Below, one piece after another: positions 46,226 through 57,500 of a DNA stretch of 64,000 nucleotides (positions within the stretch are counted from its first letter, which is position 1; the number at the start of each line of letters is the position of its first letter). The stretch is from positions 100,977,908-101,041,907 of the forward strand of contig OX352763.1 of assembly GCA_947095585.1 (NCBI GenBank), in the 5' to 3' direction. A program made the position numbers and the translations under genes. The notes beneath the pieces are model-generated. The model saw nothing but the letters and a program-made list of their open reading frames with translations, was not told where the DNA came from and ran no database searches. Source of the DNA: Nephrocerus scutellatus (Eukaryota > Arthropoda > Insecta > Diptera > Pipunculidae).

Positions 46226-48415
46226 GGATTGTAAGGTATATAGTTTTAGTTGTTTCTTTGGCCTTGATTATTTATTGTATTGTTGCCATGAAAAGTTCAA
46301 GCAAGCTATTTAATAAAGATCTTAAAAATGTATACATAAACAATTATTCCCATTGCAGTTGTTTAATGCATTTTGGAACATTAATAACAAAATTATAATC
46401 GTAAAAGTTAACAAATAAGATTCTACAAGAGAATCTTGTGGCATGTAAACATTGTGTACAGTTAATCTTAAGTAAATAATTACTTAATTTGACAAAAGTA
46501 AGCAACATGTTAATAATGAATTACACAAACTTTGAACTTTTGCAACACGATTATTCATTAAAAAGAGTGCAGGTCTTTGGTAACAATTAAAAATTAACAC
46601 TATACCTACTTTGTTGCTCTCAATTATTCAAAATTGCCACAAAGTAATATTTTTTGCAATTAAAAAATCATATAATTTCCCAAATATCTTTTTAATACCT
46701 TCGTTTTTCGGTTTATCTGCATTAAACCAATTCAAGTTGAAACAAATTCATTCCGCATCTAAACTGATATAGTTTTTTAAATAATTTAATGTAATGTAAT
46801 GCCGCCAGCACAAGGCGCAATTAACAGACTGTTTGCTCTAACAGACCACATCGTTTGAAAGTTGATTCCGTCGGTACAATGCAATAGATACAGTGCGCAA
46901 CAAGAAACCCACGATCATGACTGTAGATTTTGGCCCAGTTGCGCCATTCATCCAAGAAAAAGGCAGCAGAATATGAAAATATGAAATAGAAAAAAAAAAC
47001 TCTTGGCCGTCCAAGCGAGTAGATTGCGTGGGCTACAACGATCCGATGTAAAGACAACACCCAACAATACCACCCGTCAACATTACTTAAGAGTATAGCT
47101 GTCGTGCACCATTTGAATATTTTCACTTTCGATTTCCTGCAAACCTTGAACCACTTTCACGCCTCACTTGAAATACTGGAGTGTCTCCTCGGAAGGTATG
47201 TACGTATTGCACGGAGGAAAAAACTGTGTAAACCGCGTACACGCGGCGTAGTGCACTCAAGCAACATGAAGTCACCGCGTGACACCATGACTACTAAGTG
47301 GTAAATTCCATTAATTATACAAATCTATGTTACCATGGTTGGGGGAACAGACGCAACATGAAAAGCTGCTGGCTTCTAACCAATGACACAATTTCAAAAA
47401 TACCAAACTGCATACATCTTCCTTAATAGCAACCAGCTTTACTATCGTTGAGGCTAAATATTGTAAGTGCTACTTAGTAGGAGGGGGCTTCTGGCTTAAG
47501 CTTAATAGAGCAGCGTCGAAAAAACTTTCAAGAAAAGCGAGTTTCAATTGTTGGTCCAGTTTTTTTTTTAACCAACTCCACTTAAGTTACAGTCGCCGAT
47601 TAAAATTATTATTGTAGTACATTAGTGGCCGGTTGGCGGTACTTACTCATAACTGAAGCAATTTGTACTTAAAAATCGTCTTCGCCAAGATGACTGTCGG
47701 CTGAAATACTATGTAGAAGAAGCTCAACCAAAATAATTACCGTCCACATTGTGTAGGATTGTGATAATGATAGAGCGAACAGTAGTTCCTCCTCCTCCTG
47801 CATCCACAGATATAATTGCTGCAATGATGAGTGTGCTCAGCTGGCAGCGGCATTCAACAATGGAAAATCGATTCAAAAAATTACACGCTCATACGCACAA
47901 GTGAGTGAAAGCGAAAGTGAAGAAAATAGGCACTTGAGGTTTTCCTCTGTTCAACTTTCCTTTTTTCGGTTGAATTGTGATGTCGTACTTTGTTCGTTCT
48001 GACGACTTCAACCTTCAATTTTGTCTGACTGAAAGGGAAAAATTAGACCGAACTAAGTGCAATTATTGTTATTTCACTGTGTTCGCCTGCAATCACTGCG
48101 TGCTGTGCTCATTATGACGTAATGGTAAAAACTGGCAGCGATAATTAGTTGATGGTTGGATTCTTGTAGAGGCTCTTATGTTCGTGGATCTGTAAACAGT
48201 TACATAATTTTGAATGCATTTCGAAAGATAGTTTGCCAGTGGAAAAATCGTATATTCACACATTTTCAAGTGTTACTTTATAGCTTTTTAAAGCGAAAAT
48301 GGAAATGGTAAAGCGGAAAGTGGTTGAACATTCCTTAGAACTGCCGCCAATTGGAGATATATATATCATTTTCCTATTAAAGAAAGACAACAAACAAAGC
48401 AGTGTCGATGGTGTA
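46226..48415. other. Unassigned stretch
   Basis: AT-rich with no recognised feature. The frame 46821-47126 minus (101 codons) is not recognisable. Some 47.1-47.3 kb sequence is a little GC-richer. I cannot support a gene or RNA. Confidence 0.4.
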
Positions 48416-48490
48416 GTTTTTAGCACCGTTGCCTCACACTCGGAGGACAGCGGGTTCGATTCCCACATCGTCCAAAAAACGCACACATTT
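48414..48490 (+). mobile_element. tRNA-Val-like sequence (SINE head or tRNA pseudogene)
   Basis: Reads gtgtagtttttagcacc (A-box region), gttgcctcacactcgg, resembling the anticodon arm of tRNA-Val(CAC), then agcgggttcgattcccac (canonical B box and T arm). The acceptor strands do not pair well and the anticodon arm is irregular, so it is not a working tRNA. An A-rich run and unrelated sequence follow. It may be a third type of SINE head. Confidence 0.5.
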
Positions 48491-48589
48491 TTCTCACCGC
48501 ACTGATTATCTAGATTACATACAAGTATACATGATACAATGCTGTTCATGTGATGTACATTTGCCGTGTCCTGCTATCTGAACACAATA

Positions 48590-49775
48590 CTGTAGTTTGC
48601 TATAGAACTGTCGCTTTTTCGGAGTATATAACCAATCCATAGCCACTTCCGTCGTTGGGAGGTTGTGCCTATTGGTTCCTGACCCGTTCTCTGGTAAAGA
48701 TCTTCGTTAGAGATAACGGTTAGGCCAGAAAACCCTTAAGATGTTCCGTAGGCACCTATTTACGAACGTTTGTAATCTTTTTGTGACAGTAGCGGTCAAC
48801 TTCCAAGTGCTGCACCCTTACAAACGGCACATATTCAACATTTGAACGGAACAGTCGCAGCTTGGTGTTTAAGTTGTTCGCATTGTTTCGCCATATCATG
48901 GACATCATTCCAAACACTGATTTTGCTTTGCCGATTCGGATGATAATGTCCTGTTCGGTTCCATCTTCGGTCGAGTCAATACTCCCAAGATATTGGAAAC
49001 TCTGTACTCTCTCTACCGGCTGTCTAGCAATGTTAACTTGAGTTACTGAGTTAGTGCCGAGGTTGATGACTTTGGTTTTGGCAGTATTAATCTTCAAACC
49101 TGCAACATTTGCCTCCCTTTCCATATTTGTTGTCATTTTGTGCAGCTCCATAATCCTGTGTGAGAGTAAACAAACATCGTCAGTGTAGTCCAGATGTTTG
49201 AGTTGAGATGTAAGAGTCCAACGAATTCCACCGTTTCCAGTAGATAAAGCTGCGCGAAGCACATCGCTAATCACCAACAAAAAAAGTATCGGCGATAGAA
49301 TGCAACCTTGTCGTACCCCACTTAGGATCTTGAATTCCTCTGACAGCTGTCCTCTATGCAGCACATGACATTTAGGGCCGTCATAGATGGCTTTAATAAC
49401 AGCTATTAGTTTATCGGGTATACCTCTCCTGAGCAAGGCGAGCCAGATAATCTGTCTGTTGACACTGTCAAACGCCTTTTCAAAATCGATGAACAGCAGT
49501 TGTAGTGGTGACCGAAATTCAACGCACTGTTCAATAATGATCCGCAGGGTGTTGATGTGGTCGACACAGGAGGATACAGTGCGGATCCTGCTTGTTCGGC
49601 ATCGAGTGTATCTTCCAGATGTTCCTTAATTCTCTCAAGTACTACTTTTGCTATTACCTTTGCAACGCAAATGCCTCTCCAGTTTTCGCACTCTATAAGA
49701 CTACCTTGACAATCACTCCCATCTTCCACTCGTCGGGGATACTTTCTGCCTCCCAAACTCCCAAAAAATTCAAAA
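48590..49775 (-). mobile_element. RTE-type LINE, truncated (family 1, copy 2)
   Basis: Reading leftward: VEDGSDCQGSLIECENWRGI, AKVIAKVVLERIKEHLEDTL, a frame break, then a 226-codon frame 49436-48756 with RRGIPDKLIAVIKAIYDGPK, GVRQGCILSPILF, TLTSQLKHLDYTDDVCLL and YLGSIDSTEDGTEQD. YADD reads YTDD (49176-49187), keeping both Asp. The 3' part (48600-48760) continues the C-terminal region out of frame. Nucleotide similarity to copy 1 at 34180-35230 is obvious. The endonuclease is absent. Confidence 0.88.
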
Positions 49776-50129
49776 AATAAATTCTATGTACAAGCATGTA
49801 CAACTTCACGCGTATAAAAGTTATTTACAATTGCTGATTCCTGAGGTATGCCAAAGCAAATAGTGCTTAGGAAGAATTTGCACCCCTATGTAGACAACAA
49901 AAAACCTACAACAAATTTTTATTTAGTACTCCGGAAATTTAACTTTTGTAAGTTTAAAGAGGAGTCTTGCTTGGAGTCTTGAATAGTCTTAGCAATGACT
50001 AGAAAAATTATAACACCTCCGGACAGCTTGGAGACCAAGCATTTTTGAGTCAATACCGGTAATAAAATCGTTACCGTTGGCTTTTATCTCAATTATTACC
50101 TTATCAAGTGTATTTGGAACTAACCTTTC
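49776..50129. other. Short unassigned stretch
   Basis: AT-rich, no recognised feature. Confidence 0.4.
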
Positions 50130-50600
50130 GGTGTTATGGTAACGAAGACCAGCAGAAGTTATGGAAAAAATGTAGACGAGAGAATGACTGCAATATCTTT
50201 TTGTGTGAAATAAGAAGTGTCACAATTTTAAATGGGTAGTATTAAGCAGGACCGTTTTTCAGGATTTTTAAAATTTAAAAAAAGAGAAGTCTGGGTCGAA
50301 TTACCACATACGTGACTGAATAATACGTGACTGTATATTGTTGATTTGGCATGATCGCTTACGTGGACGAGTGATGAGTAGTGATCATCCTAATGTAAAT
50401 ACTCGATCACTCGTTGACGTATGGATTTCATTTACTCGGAAACTGATGTCGTAATTCTACCCCTGTTTCAGTGGTTACAGTTGGCCTTAGACATTTATAA
50501 ATATTGGTATAAGTATTGTGGTAACGAAGCCTTTGTTGGTTAATTTTTACAACAGTCCTGCATTGTAACAAAAAACCTGTTAGATAATTTTTGCCAACTC
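50130..50600 (-). repeat. Repeat S copy 1, split by a MITE
   Basis: The reverse complement of this region matches 52890-53105: ggttttttgttacaatgcagg, gactgttgta, aacaaaggcttcgttaccac, ctaaggccaac, ctgaaac, then after the MITE agacttct, cttgaaaaac-like and ctgcttaatactacccat. The two copies of S lie in inverted orientation, on either side of the RTE copy 3. Confidence 0.85.
50291..50464 (-). mobile_element. MITE copy 2, inserted in repeat S
   Basis: Ends ctgggtcgaattac and gtaattctacccctg form an inverted repeat. The inner part matches MITE copy 1 (13970-14131) in reverse, including cgagtgatcgagtatttacatt. In the other S copy the site is uninterrupted (gaaacagacttct near 53012), so this is a real insertion. 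Comparison gives a 2-3 bp AG or CAG duplication that cannot be resolved exactly. Confidence 0.85.
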
Positions 50601-51469
50601 TGCTATTCCAAACGAGTCTTAATCGAAGAAAACAAAAAATGTCCCTTTCGTAAGGAGCAAAATGTTGTTCACTGTGTTTACATTTGACTGAGTAAGCGTG
50701 ACGTAGAACACACAACCTTAATAAATTTGTGGATAGAGAACACATTTATTAAGGTTGTACTACATATATGTACACATTTATTAAATTTGTATGTGCTACG
50801 TAACGCTCGAACCAATCGAATGCTTTTGGCTTATCCCCTATTGTCACAATGCCAAGAGGTTAACAAAAATCAGTCAGCCATTAGAAAAAAACGATTGAAA
50901 GTTAAATAAATCCTTTCTCTCTCGCTCTGTTACTATTTAATCCAAAAATGAATTTTTTTGTTTTCCAAACACGTTCACTTGAATTCTATCTTATTATTTT
51001 CTTCTCACGATTCGTGTATTACGAGTTTATTTCTTTGAAAATGTTGCCAATTTTTTACCGAAAAATTTAAGAAGATGCCCTATGTTAGTTGTTAACCCTT
51101 TAGTAACACATCCAACCAAACACAAACACAGACTAATGAATGGCCAATTATTTATCTGTGTGCCTTTTAGAAGTCCTCGTAATCCTGCTACAGATGCATA
51201 AAGGGTCATGTATTTATTTTGAAAAGAAAATGCAAATTCAGGAAATTTTCTTTGACATCAGGAAAATGGAAGAACTTATGTATGGGGATAGTTAGTTACG
51301 AAAGTTAACACTATAATTTGCTTGCATAATGCAATATAAGTATTAGCACTTAATTGTGCGTTGAATTATTAAGTGCAAGTCCATGGATTGTTGTTTTCAT
51401 GCTGCTTCCTGCAGAGATAAATTTTGTACGCAATTGTGTTTGAGGAAATATTTCTAAGATATCGTGTGC
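50601..51469. other. Unassigned stretch
   Basis: AT-rich. A ~20-base phrase (ccttaataaatttgtgga and acatttattaaggttg) forms a small inverted repeat at 50716-50756. No gene recognised. Confidence 0.4.
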
Positions 51470-52704
51470 GAATCCTTCTCTGGGATTCTGCTTCTGCTAA
51501 GACAGGTTATTTTCATGTTTGTCTTGGTCTTCCAACGCGCCGTGCACCCTGTGGATTCCATTCACAGAACTGCCTTGCAGTTTCATCGATTGGTTTCCTC
51601 AGTGTGTGACCAACCCATTGCCATTTACGCTTTCTTATATCGGCGACCAGCCGCTCTTGACTTGTCCTGCGCCACAATTCCTCGTTTGATAAAATTTGTG
51701 GCCAGCGAATCTCTAGGATGTGGCGTAGACAGCGATTCACAAAAGCTCGAAATAGTAGACGTGACTTTCCAGGTTTCGCAGGCATATAACAGCACGGATT
51801 TGACATTGGATTCGAAGAATCTCAACTTAGTGCGTAAACGGATTTGACTGGATTTCCAAATTGGGGTCAGAGTACCAAAGGCAGCACGAGCTTTATTAAT
51901 TCTACTTTTAACGTCCAGATCCGTACCGCCATTTGCAGAAACAATACTGCCAATGTAGTTAAACTGTTCGACTTCTTCCACTGGCGTCTCCTGTTTATTA
52001 ATACGCTGCTGTGTGGAGCGGCCTGTAAACATTATTTTTGTCTTTTTGCTGTTTATTCTTAGACCACTCGACTCTCCCTTCACTTTCAGTGTTTGGCCCA
52101 TCCTGTTCAGCCCACTGATGTTATTAGCCAGGAGGCATATGTCATTGGCATAGTCTAAATGACTGAGCCTTTCAAACGGTCTCCATTGAATGCCCTGTCG
52201 CTCCGCTGTACCAAAACTGGCCATCAATACGTCGTCCATCGCCAGCAGGAAGGGGATTGGCGATAGAACACCCCCCTGTCTAACACCCTGTTGCACTACG
52301 AAGGAGTCGGATAGCTGCCCATTGTGTAATACAAAACACCTTGCGTTATTGTAGGACTCTCTATTAATGGTAACAATTTTTTGGGGAATTCCTCTACCAA
52401 GCAACGATCTCCATATACATTCTCGGCTAACTCGATCAAAAGCCTTCTCAAAATCCACGAACATGAGGTAAAGCGGTGATTGAAATTCCATCGACTGCTC
52501 AAGGACGATAAACGACAACTGCGGAAGCCGACTTGATGCCTCTTGAGTGTAGACTCGATTCTAGCCTTCATCCGCACGAGAATGATGGTTGACAAAATGG
52601 TGATACCACGCCAATTGTTGCAATTCTTAAGGTCACCTTTCTTTGGCAGCTTAACAATTACACCGTCCTTCCAGTTCTTGGGATAGCTTTCGTTTTCCCA
52701 AATA
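51470..52704 (-). mobile_element. RTE-type LINE, truncated (family 1b, copy 3)
   Basis: Reading leftward: ESYPKNWKDGVIVKLPKKGD, LKNCNNWRGI, then frame 52518-51625 with LYLMFVDFEKAFDRVSREC, GVRQGGVLSPIPF, RLSHLDYANDICLLA, NSKKTKIMF and EQFNYIGSIVSANGGTDLD, and frame 51806-51513 with FVNRCLRHILEIRWP, RKRKWQWVGHTLRKP and NPQGARRVGRPRQT. YADD reads YAND (52141-52152), losing the first catalytic Asp of the pair. It differs from copies 1 and 2 enough to be another subfamily. No endonuclease. Confidence 0.88.
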
Positions 52705-53110
52705 ATTGCTATAGATTGTAAAATTCACGAAATTTGTTTACAAAAATATAACAGGTCCTAATATGACTGCCCTGTGGAACTTCACTGTAATGACAAATAA
52801 TACAATTAGTCAATCTGCCTTTCATTTGAAACCTACAAAAACTCATTAAAAGTAGTGATGCATTGAATATAAAATACATTTGAATTCGATTCAGGTTTTT
52901 TGTTACAATGCAGGACTGTTGTAAGAAAGAATTAACTAACAAAGGCTTCGTTACCACAATATTTATACCAATACATATAAATCTCTAAGGCCAACAACTA
53001 TCGCTGAAACAGACTTCTTTCGAATTTTTCAACGATTTATAATAAATTTTGAAAATCTTGAAAAACGCTCCTGCTCAATACCACCCATAAATTTCGAATC
53101 TCTTAATATA
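52705..53110. repeat. Duplicated RT scrap (unit 1) and repeat S copy 2 (no MITE)
   Basis: 52710-52860 repeats at 53190-53345. Its minus strand reads GRLTNCIICHYSEVPQGSHI, which resembles the GVPQGSHL block of Jockey-like RTs. From 52890 the sequence matches repeat S copy 1 in reverse complement, with an intact site at about 53012 where copy 1 carries the MITE. Confidence 0.75.
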
Positions 53111-53182
53111 ACTTTCAAAACCTGTGAGAATTATTTTTCTTGCATTGTCCCAACCCCGTTAAGTCCTTATGTTTTTTTTCGA

Positions 53183-53410
53183 TATTGCTATAGATTATAT
53201 AATCCACGAAATTTGTTTACAAAATATGTTTACATGAATACAACGGGTCCAAATATGACTGCCCTGTGGAACTCCACTGTAATGACAAATGATACAATTA
53301 GTCAATCTGCCTTTCATTTGAAACCTACAAAAACTCATTAGGCAAAAGTTATAAATCCAATGGAAAGATAGGACATGCAAGTGTAGTTGTGCATTGAATA
53401 TAAAATGAAG
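53183..53410 (-). mobile_element. Duplicated RT scrap, unit 2
   Basis: Nearly the same 160 bases as 52710-52860 (ccacgaaatttgtttacaaaa, atatgactgccctgtggaac, caatctgcctttcatttgaaacc), offset about 478 bp. The minus strand reads LTNCIICHYSGVPQGSHIW. Only this block of the RT is recognisable. Confidence 0.7.
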
Positions 53411-55316
53411 TTTCTAACAATAAATCTCTCGGTCTCCTCTTTGACACGCCAAAGTCTACTACTTTATATGGACCCTTTTTAAATTTCTTTAAATTCTCCG
53501 ACATTCGGCGTGAAGAGGGAAGAGTGAATAAACGAATACGTGCATACAGAGCTTGTCTGCAATACGATTTTAAGAAATTCCTTAATTTTGATTTCTGACG
53601 AGAGGCGTTATTGGCGTTTGCCACAGTCGTCGTGCCATGAAGCGTCAATAAAAGTTCTTTATGAACGTTTATGAACATACGTGACATGGGCACCAAACAC
53701 TTTTCAACGAATGAATCTCTGATTTGAATCTTGTGTGTGTTCATTATTAGCTTCTATTAGATGCATATATTTCATTCGTACATGCGATCCCTTTTCTTAG
53801 GTACAACATATTGAAAACAATTGGGTTCCCCAGCTAGTGAATCGTACTTTCTAGCACCTTTCGTTCACACAATTATTTCAGTTTGATGCAATCAAATAGA
53901 AATAATTCCTTTCTTAGATCTTTGATGTATTTGAGGCTTGAGAAATTCTCAAGTTTCAGAGCAATTCCGGGCACATACACTTATGTGGGGAAATTTTACT
54001 TGAACAGCATTTTGTAAACATTGAACAGTAATTTTTAAATTAAATGATCTTTTGTGCATAGTTTGATACTTGAACTCAAGCTTTTTTTAATATAACTTCA
54101 AGGATATTAAAGATAATGTGCTATATTTATGACCTCTTGTTATAGTCACCAGAAAGAATTTTTGTTTTCTGGTTAGATAGATCAGTTAGGCTTGGTTCGG
54201 CTGATGCTAATACGTTGTCAATTGATGGCCATTAGAAATATGCCTTCATAAATTTTCACTTGGAGTTAATTAATATCAAAGTTTGATATTTAAGTTAAAG
54301 TTAAAAATATATACCCCACATCGACCTTAATACATGCTGTGCAACTATTTAATGTTTAACATTTGCTATCATACCCTAAAAAAACTAATCTATGTGCTAA
54401 CGATCAAAACAAAAGGTAATAAAATAAAAACAATTAAATGGAATTATAATTCGCTGTTGGCGTCGAGTATAAACACACAAACTATAGCAATTATACCTGC
54501 ATCTCAGGTACATCAATAAATGTTTCTTGAAAATAAAGCGTCAAAGTTGTACTTTCGAGTTCCACTATGTATTGAAAGTGGGGACGCGTAGAGATACATA
54601 ATAATTCGTTTACTCATTTTCAATAAATTAATTACATTGACGTTTCATTAATGTCAATAGTTGAAGTAAAACTTAGCAAAGCAATTAAATTAGCAGCATT
54701 TTACATTGGCTCAGGCGACCTTAAATTGGACTATATTTTCACTTTTTTCCCTATCAACATTCTATTACTGCTTTACTAGATGTATACTATTGTTATGAAG
54801 TTTACGTAGATTCGTGCATGATTTTTAATTTTTCATAATGTAATTTAATTGTATTTTATGAATGCCATGCCAATTTTAGAATGTTTAAAAATTCAATTCA
54901 ATAATCCGTCTGTTTTTGAAGAATGTGGTTTTATAGCAAACATGAGGCATGTCATTTTTAGTTTTTCAAGACCTGAATTCAATTTATTGTAAACCGTGGA
55001 GCAGTGAACATGTCTTAAAAGGCATCGCAGTATATAATGAGTAACTAGACTTGGGTGCAAAAAATTCACACATTGATCAATTTTCAACAAAAGTTCAAAA
55101 ATATCAAAAAATCCAATGTTTGTTTAATTTTCTCGAGTGCAGATTCAAAGTCTATTTTAAGACCTATCCAGGGGAACTTTTTTTGTGCTTATACCATGAG
55201 CCAACAATTGGTTCAACATCTGAAGTACACGTTTTTCGTGAATTTGTCAGCATGAAAATTAGTGGTAAAAAACGAATTAAAACATGGCAATCACAAAAAA
55301 ACACTGAATCGCCTGA
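53411..55316. other. Unassigned stretch
   Basis: A minus-strand frame 53349-53744 (131 codons) contains a basic, Ser/Arg-rich sequence (KELLLTLHGTTTVANANNAS) that I do not recognise. The rest, to 55316, is AT-rich with no feature. Confidence 0.4.
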
Positions 55317-56765
55317 ATGACAGCTTACATTCGATGTCCTAATTTAGACAGTGTCTCAACTTGTATTGAGTTAGATGCACTGTCCGACTCTATCTATCTG
55401 TCACTTGATCCATTGTCTGAAATCGTCATTGCGGGAGATTTCAATATCCACAACTCTAGTTGGCTTCGCCGTTCAGGCTTAACAACACCGCAAGGAAAGG
55501 ATGTTGAGTTATTTGCTGATTTTAATAATCTCACTCAGGTTGTGAATGAGCCCACTCGAATTCCAGACATCGTAAGTCAAAACGCTAATGCCCTTGACTT
55601 GTTTCTTACTTCTCTTACTAACAAATACACCGTCAGTGTATTATCGCCTCTAGTCTCTTCAGACCATTGTGTAGTATCAGATAATATCTCGTTGTAAAAC
55701 CACACAGTTAAAGAGAAAGCCGACTGGAATGGCCTCAATAATTTCTTTAGAAGCATTAACTGGCCACTTAACGCCAATAGTGCTGCGGATGCGACTTCTG
55801 ATACGATCACTAACATAATCCTCGAGGGTATGAGACAGTTTATACCTCTTCCAGGACAAAGTATATCAAACCGAAGGAAAATGCTTGGTATGATTTAAGC
55901 TGCAAAAAGGCTACTAGGAACCGTGAGGTATGCTTTCGGTTATATAAAAAAAAAACTGTGGAAAACCGAACCAAATTTAGACGAGTCAGAAATGATTGCA
56001 ATGCCTACCTTCGACTATTACCAAAAACTGAGACAAAAAATACTTCAATGTTGCAAAGGAAGTAAAAATTGTTGGTCATTCGTGAAACGAATTAAAAATA
56101 CTGCCTCGTCTTCAATTCCAACGCTCATGCACAATGACATTCCAACTGTCAGCTCTATAGACAAGGCTTCACATTTCGCTGCTAGCCCTACGCTATCAGA
56201 TAGCGCGTTGTCGCCGCCTGTACTTGCACGAGTTGAAACCTCTATGGGACATATTTACTTACGTACTCGTCAAGTGGCTAGAGTATTAAATGATCTCAAC
56301 ATTCATAAATCTGCTGGGCATGATGGCATTCCCGCTATAGTTCTGAAGAGGTGTTCTTCATAGTTGGCATTACCACTACGCAGATTTCTCCATTTCTCTT
56401 ATTCTTTTGGAGTCGTCCCACGGAATTGGAAAACAGCCTTTATCCAGCCAGTTCCTAAAAGAGGCGAAACGTCATATCTTTCCTTGTACCGACCCATTGC
56501 GCTAACATCTATACTTTCCAAGGTCATGGAAACCCTGATTCACATATTTTGTGAAAGTAAAGTTGTTGCACTCGATATTTCCAAGGCATTTGACAGAGTC
56601 TGGCATCAAGCTCTTTTGTCGAAAATGAATGCCTATGAAATTAATAACAGCCTGCTCGATTGACCGTTCAATTCAGGTCGTATTGCACGGATTCAAATCC
56701 AATGTTCACCGCATAAACGCCGGTATTCCCCAAGTCGCTGTTTTGTCTCCGACACTCTTTAACCG
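55317..56765 (+). mobile_element. Jockey-type LINE, degenerate copy 2
   Basis: Frame 55317-55697 is the end of the APE endonuclease: LSEIVIAGDFNIHNSSWLRR, VVNEPTRIPD, NALDLFLTS and VSSDHCVVS. After a stop come FRSINWPLNANSA and, in frame 55923-56363, LNDLNIHKSAGHDGIPAIVL; then GVVPRNWKTAFIQPVPKRGE, YRPIALTSILSKVMETLI and VVALDISKAFDRVWHQALLS, and IPQVAVLSPTLF. About 60 residues between METLI and ESKVVA are deleted. The RT is cut at 56765, before the FADD box, by a C-repeat array. Confidence 0.88.
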
Positions 56766-56781
56766 GGTTCAAAATAAACTT

Positions 56782-57500
56782 ACCGGAGCACCAAAAGGAC
56801 TTATGGTGTGAATATGGCTTTGTTACGGACGTTTTTATACAGAAATATACATTTTCAAAAATCTTCAGCGCTATCTACCGGACTCAATTGAAATATGGTG
56901 TCAATTTGGCTTCAATATGTCCAGTGGCTTAGGTGCGATGCTCTTACATATATATGCATCAATATCTCAACTCCAGTGCCTATCCTATCGGTTGAAGAAA
57001 AAACATGAACTTATCGGTGTACCAAACGAAGATATGGTGTAAATATGGCTTTGATACATCCAGTTGTTTAGGCGTGATGACATATCTTATGCCGGATGAC
57101 ATGCCACCTACTGTGTCCAAAAAAGCATAAACATATCGCAGCACCAAACGAACTTATGGCGTAAATATGGCTTCAATAAGTCCAGTGGCTTAGGCGTGAT
57201 GAGGTTAGATATATACAGAAAAGGAAATTTTTAAGAATATCTTGCCTCCAGAGCCACCTACCGGGCTTAAAAAAAAGATAAACCTTCAAGAGTACCAATC
57301 GAACATATGGTTTGAATATGGCTTTAAAATTTCTAGTGGTTTAGGGAAGATGCGATTACAACGATATTCACCAAAAGACCAACCCCATTTTCGTAAAAAT
57401 GAACCCATCGGAGTACCAAACGAACATATGGTGTAAAAATGGCTTCGATACGTCCAGTGGTTTAGGAGTGGCTCTGTTGCATACAATCATTTTTGTATAT
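56782..57500. repeat. C-repeat array, copy 1, about six units
   Basis: Units carry cggagcaccaaacgaactt, atggtgtgaatatggctt and ccagtggcttaggcgtgatg. Anchors at 56784, 57015, 57137, 57288 and 57409 give steps of about 231 (two units), 122, 151 and 121. The same array occurs at 61300-61990. Confidence 0.9.

Noticed and set aside
46821..47126. 101-codon minus-strand frame
   Set aside because: Composition is Cys/Phe/Trp-rich without any known motif; no support as a gene.
48414..48490. Possible functional tRNA-Val gene
   Set aside because: The acceptor strands do not pair, the T stem has a mismatch and the anticodon arm is irregular.
53349..53744. 131-codon minus-strand frame with basic, Ser/Arg-rich part
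   Set aside because: Reads into the duplicated RT scrap but I could not match the rest to any TE protein, so it is left unassigned.
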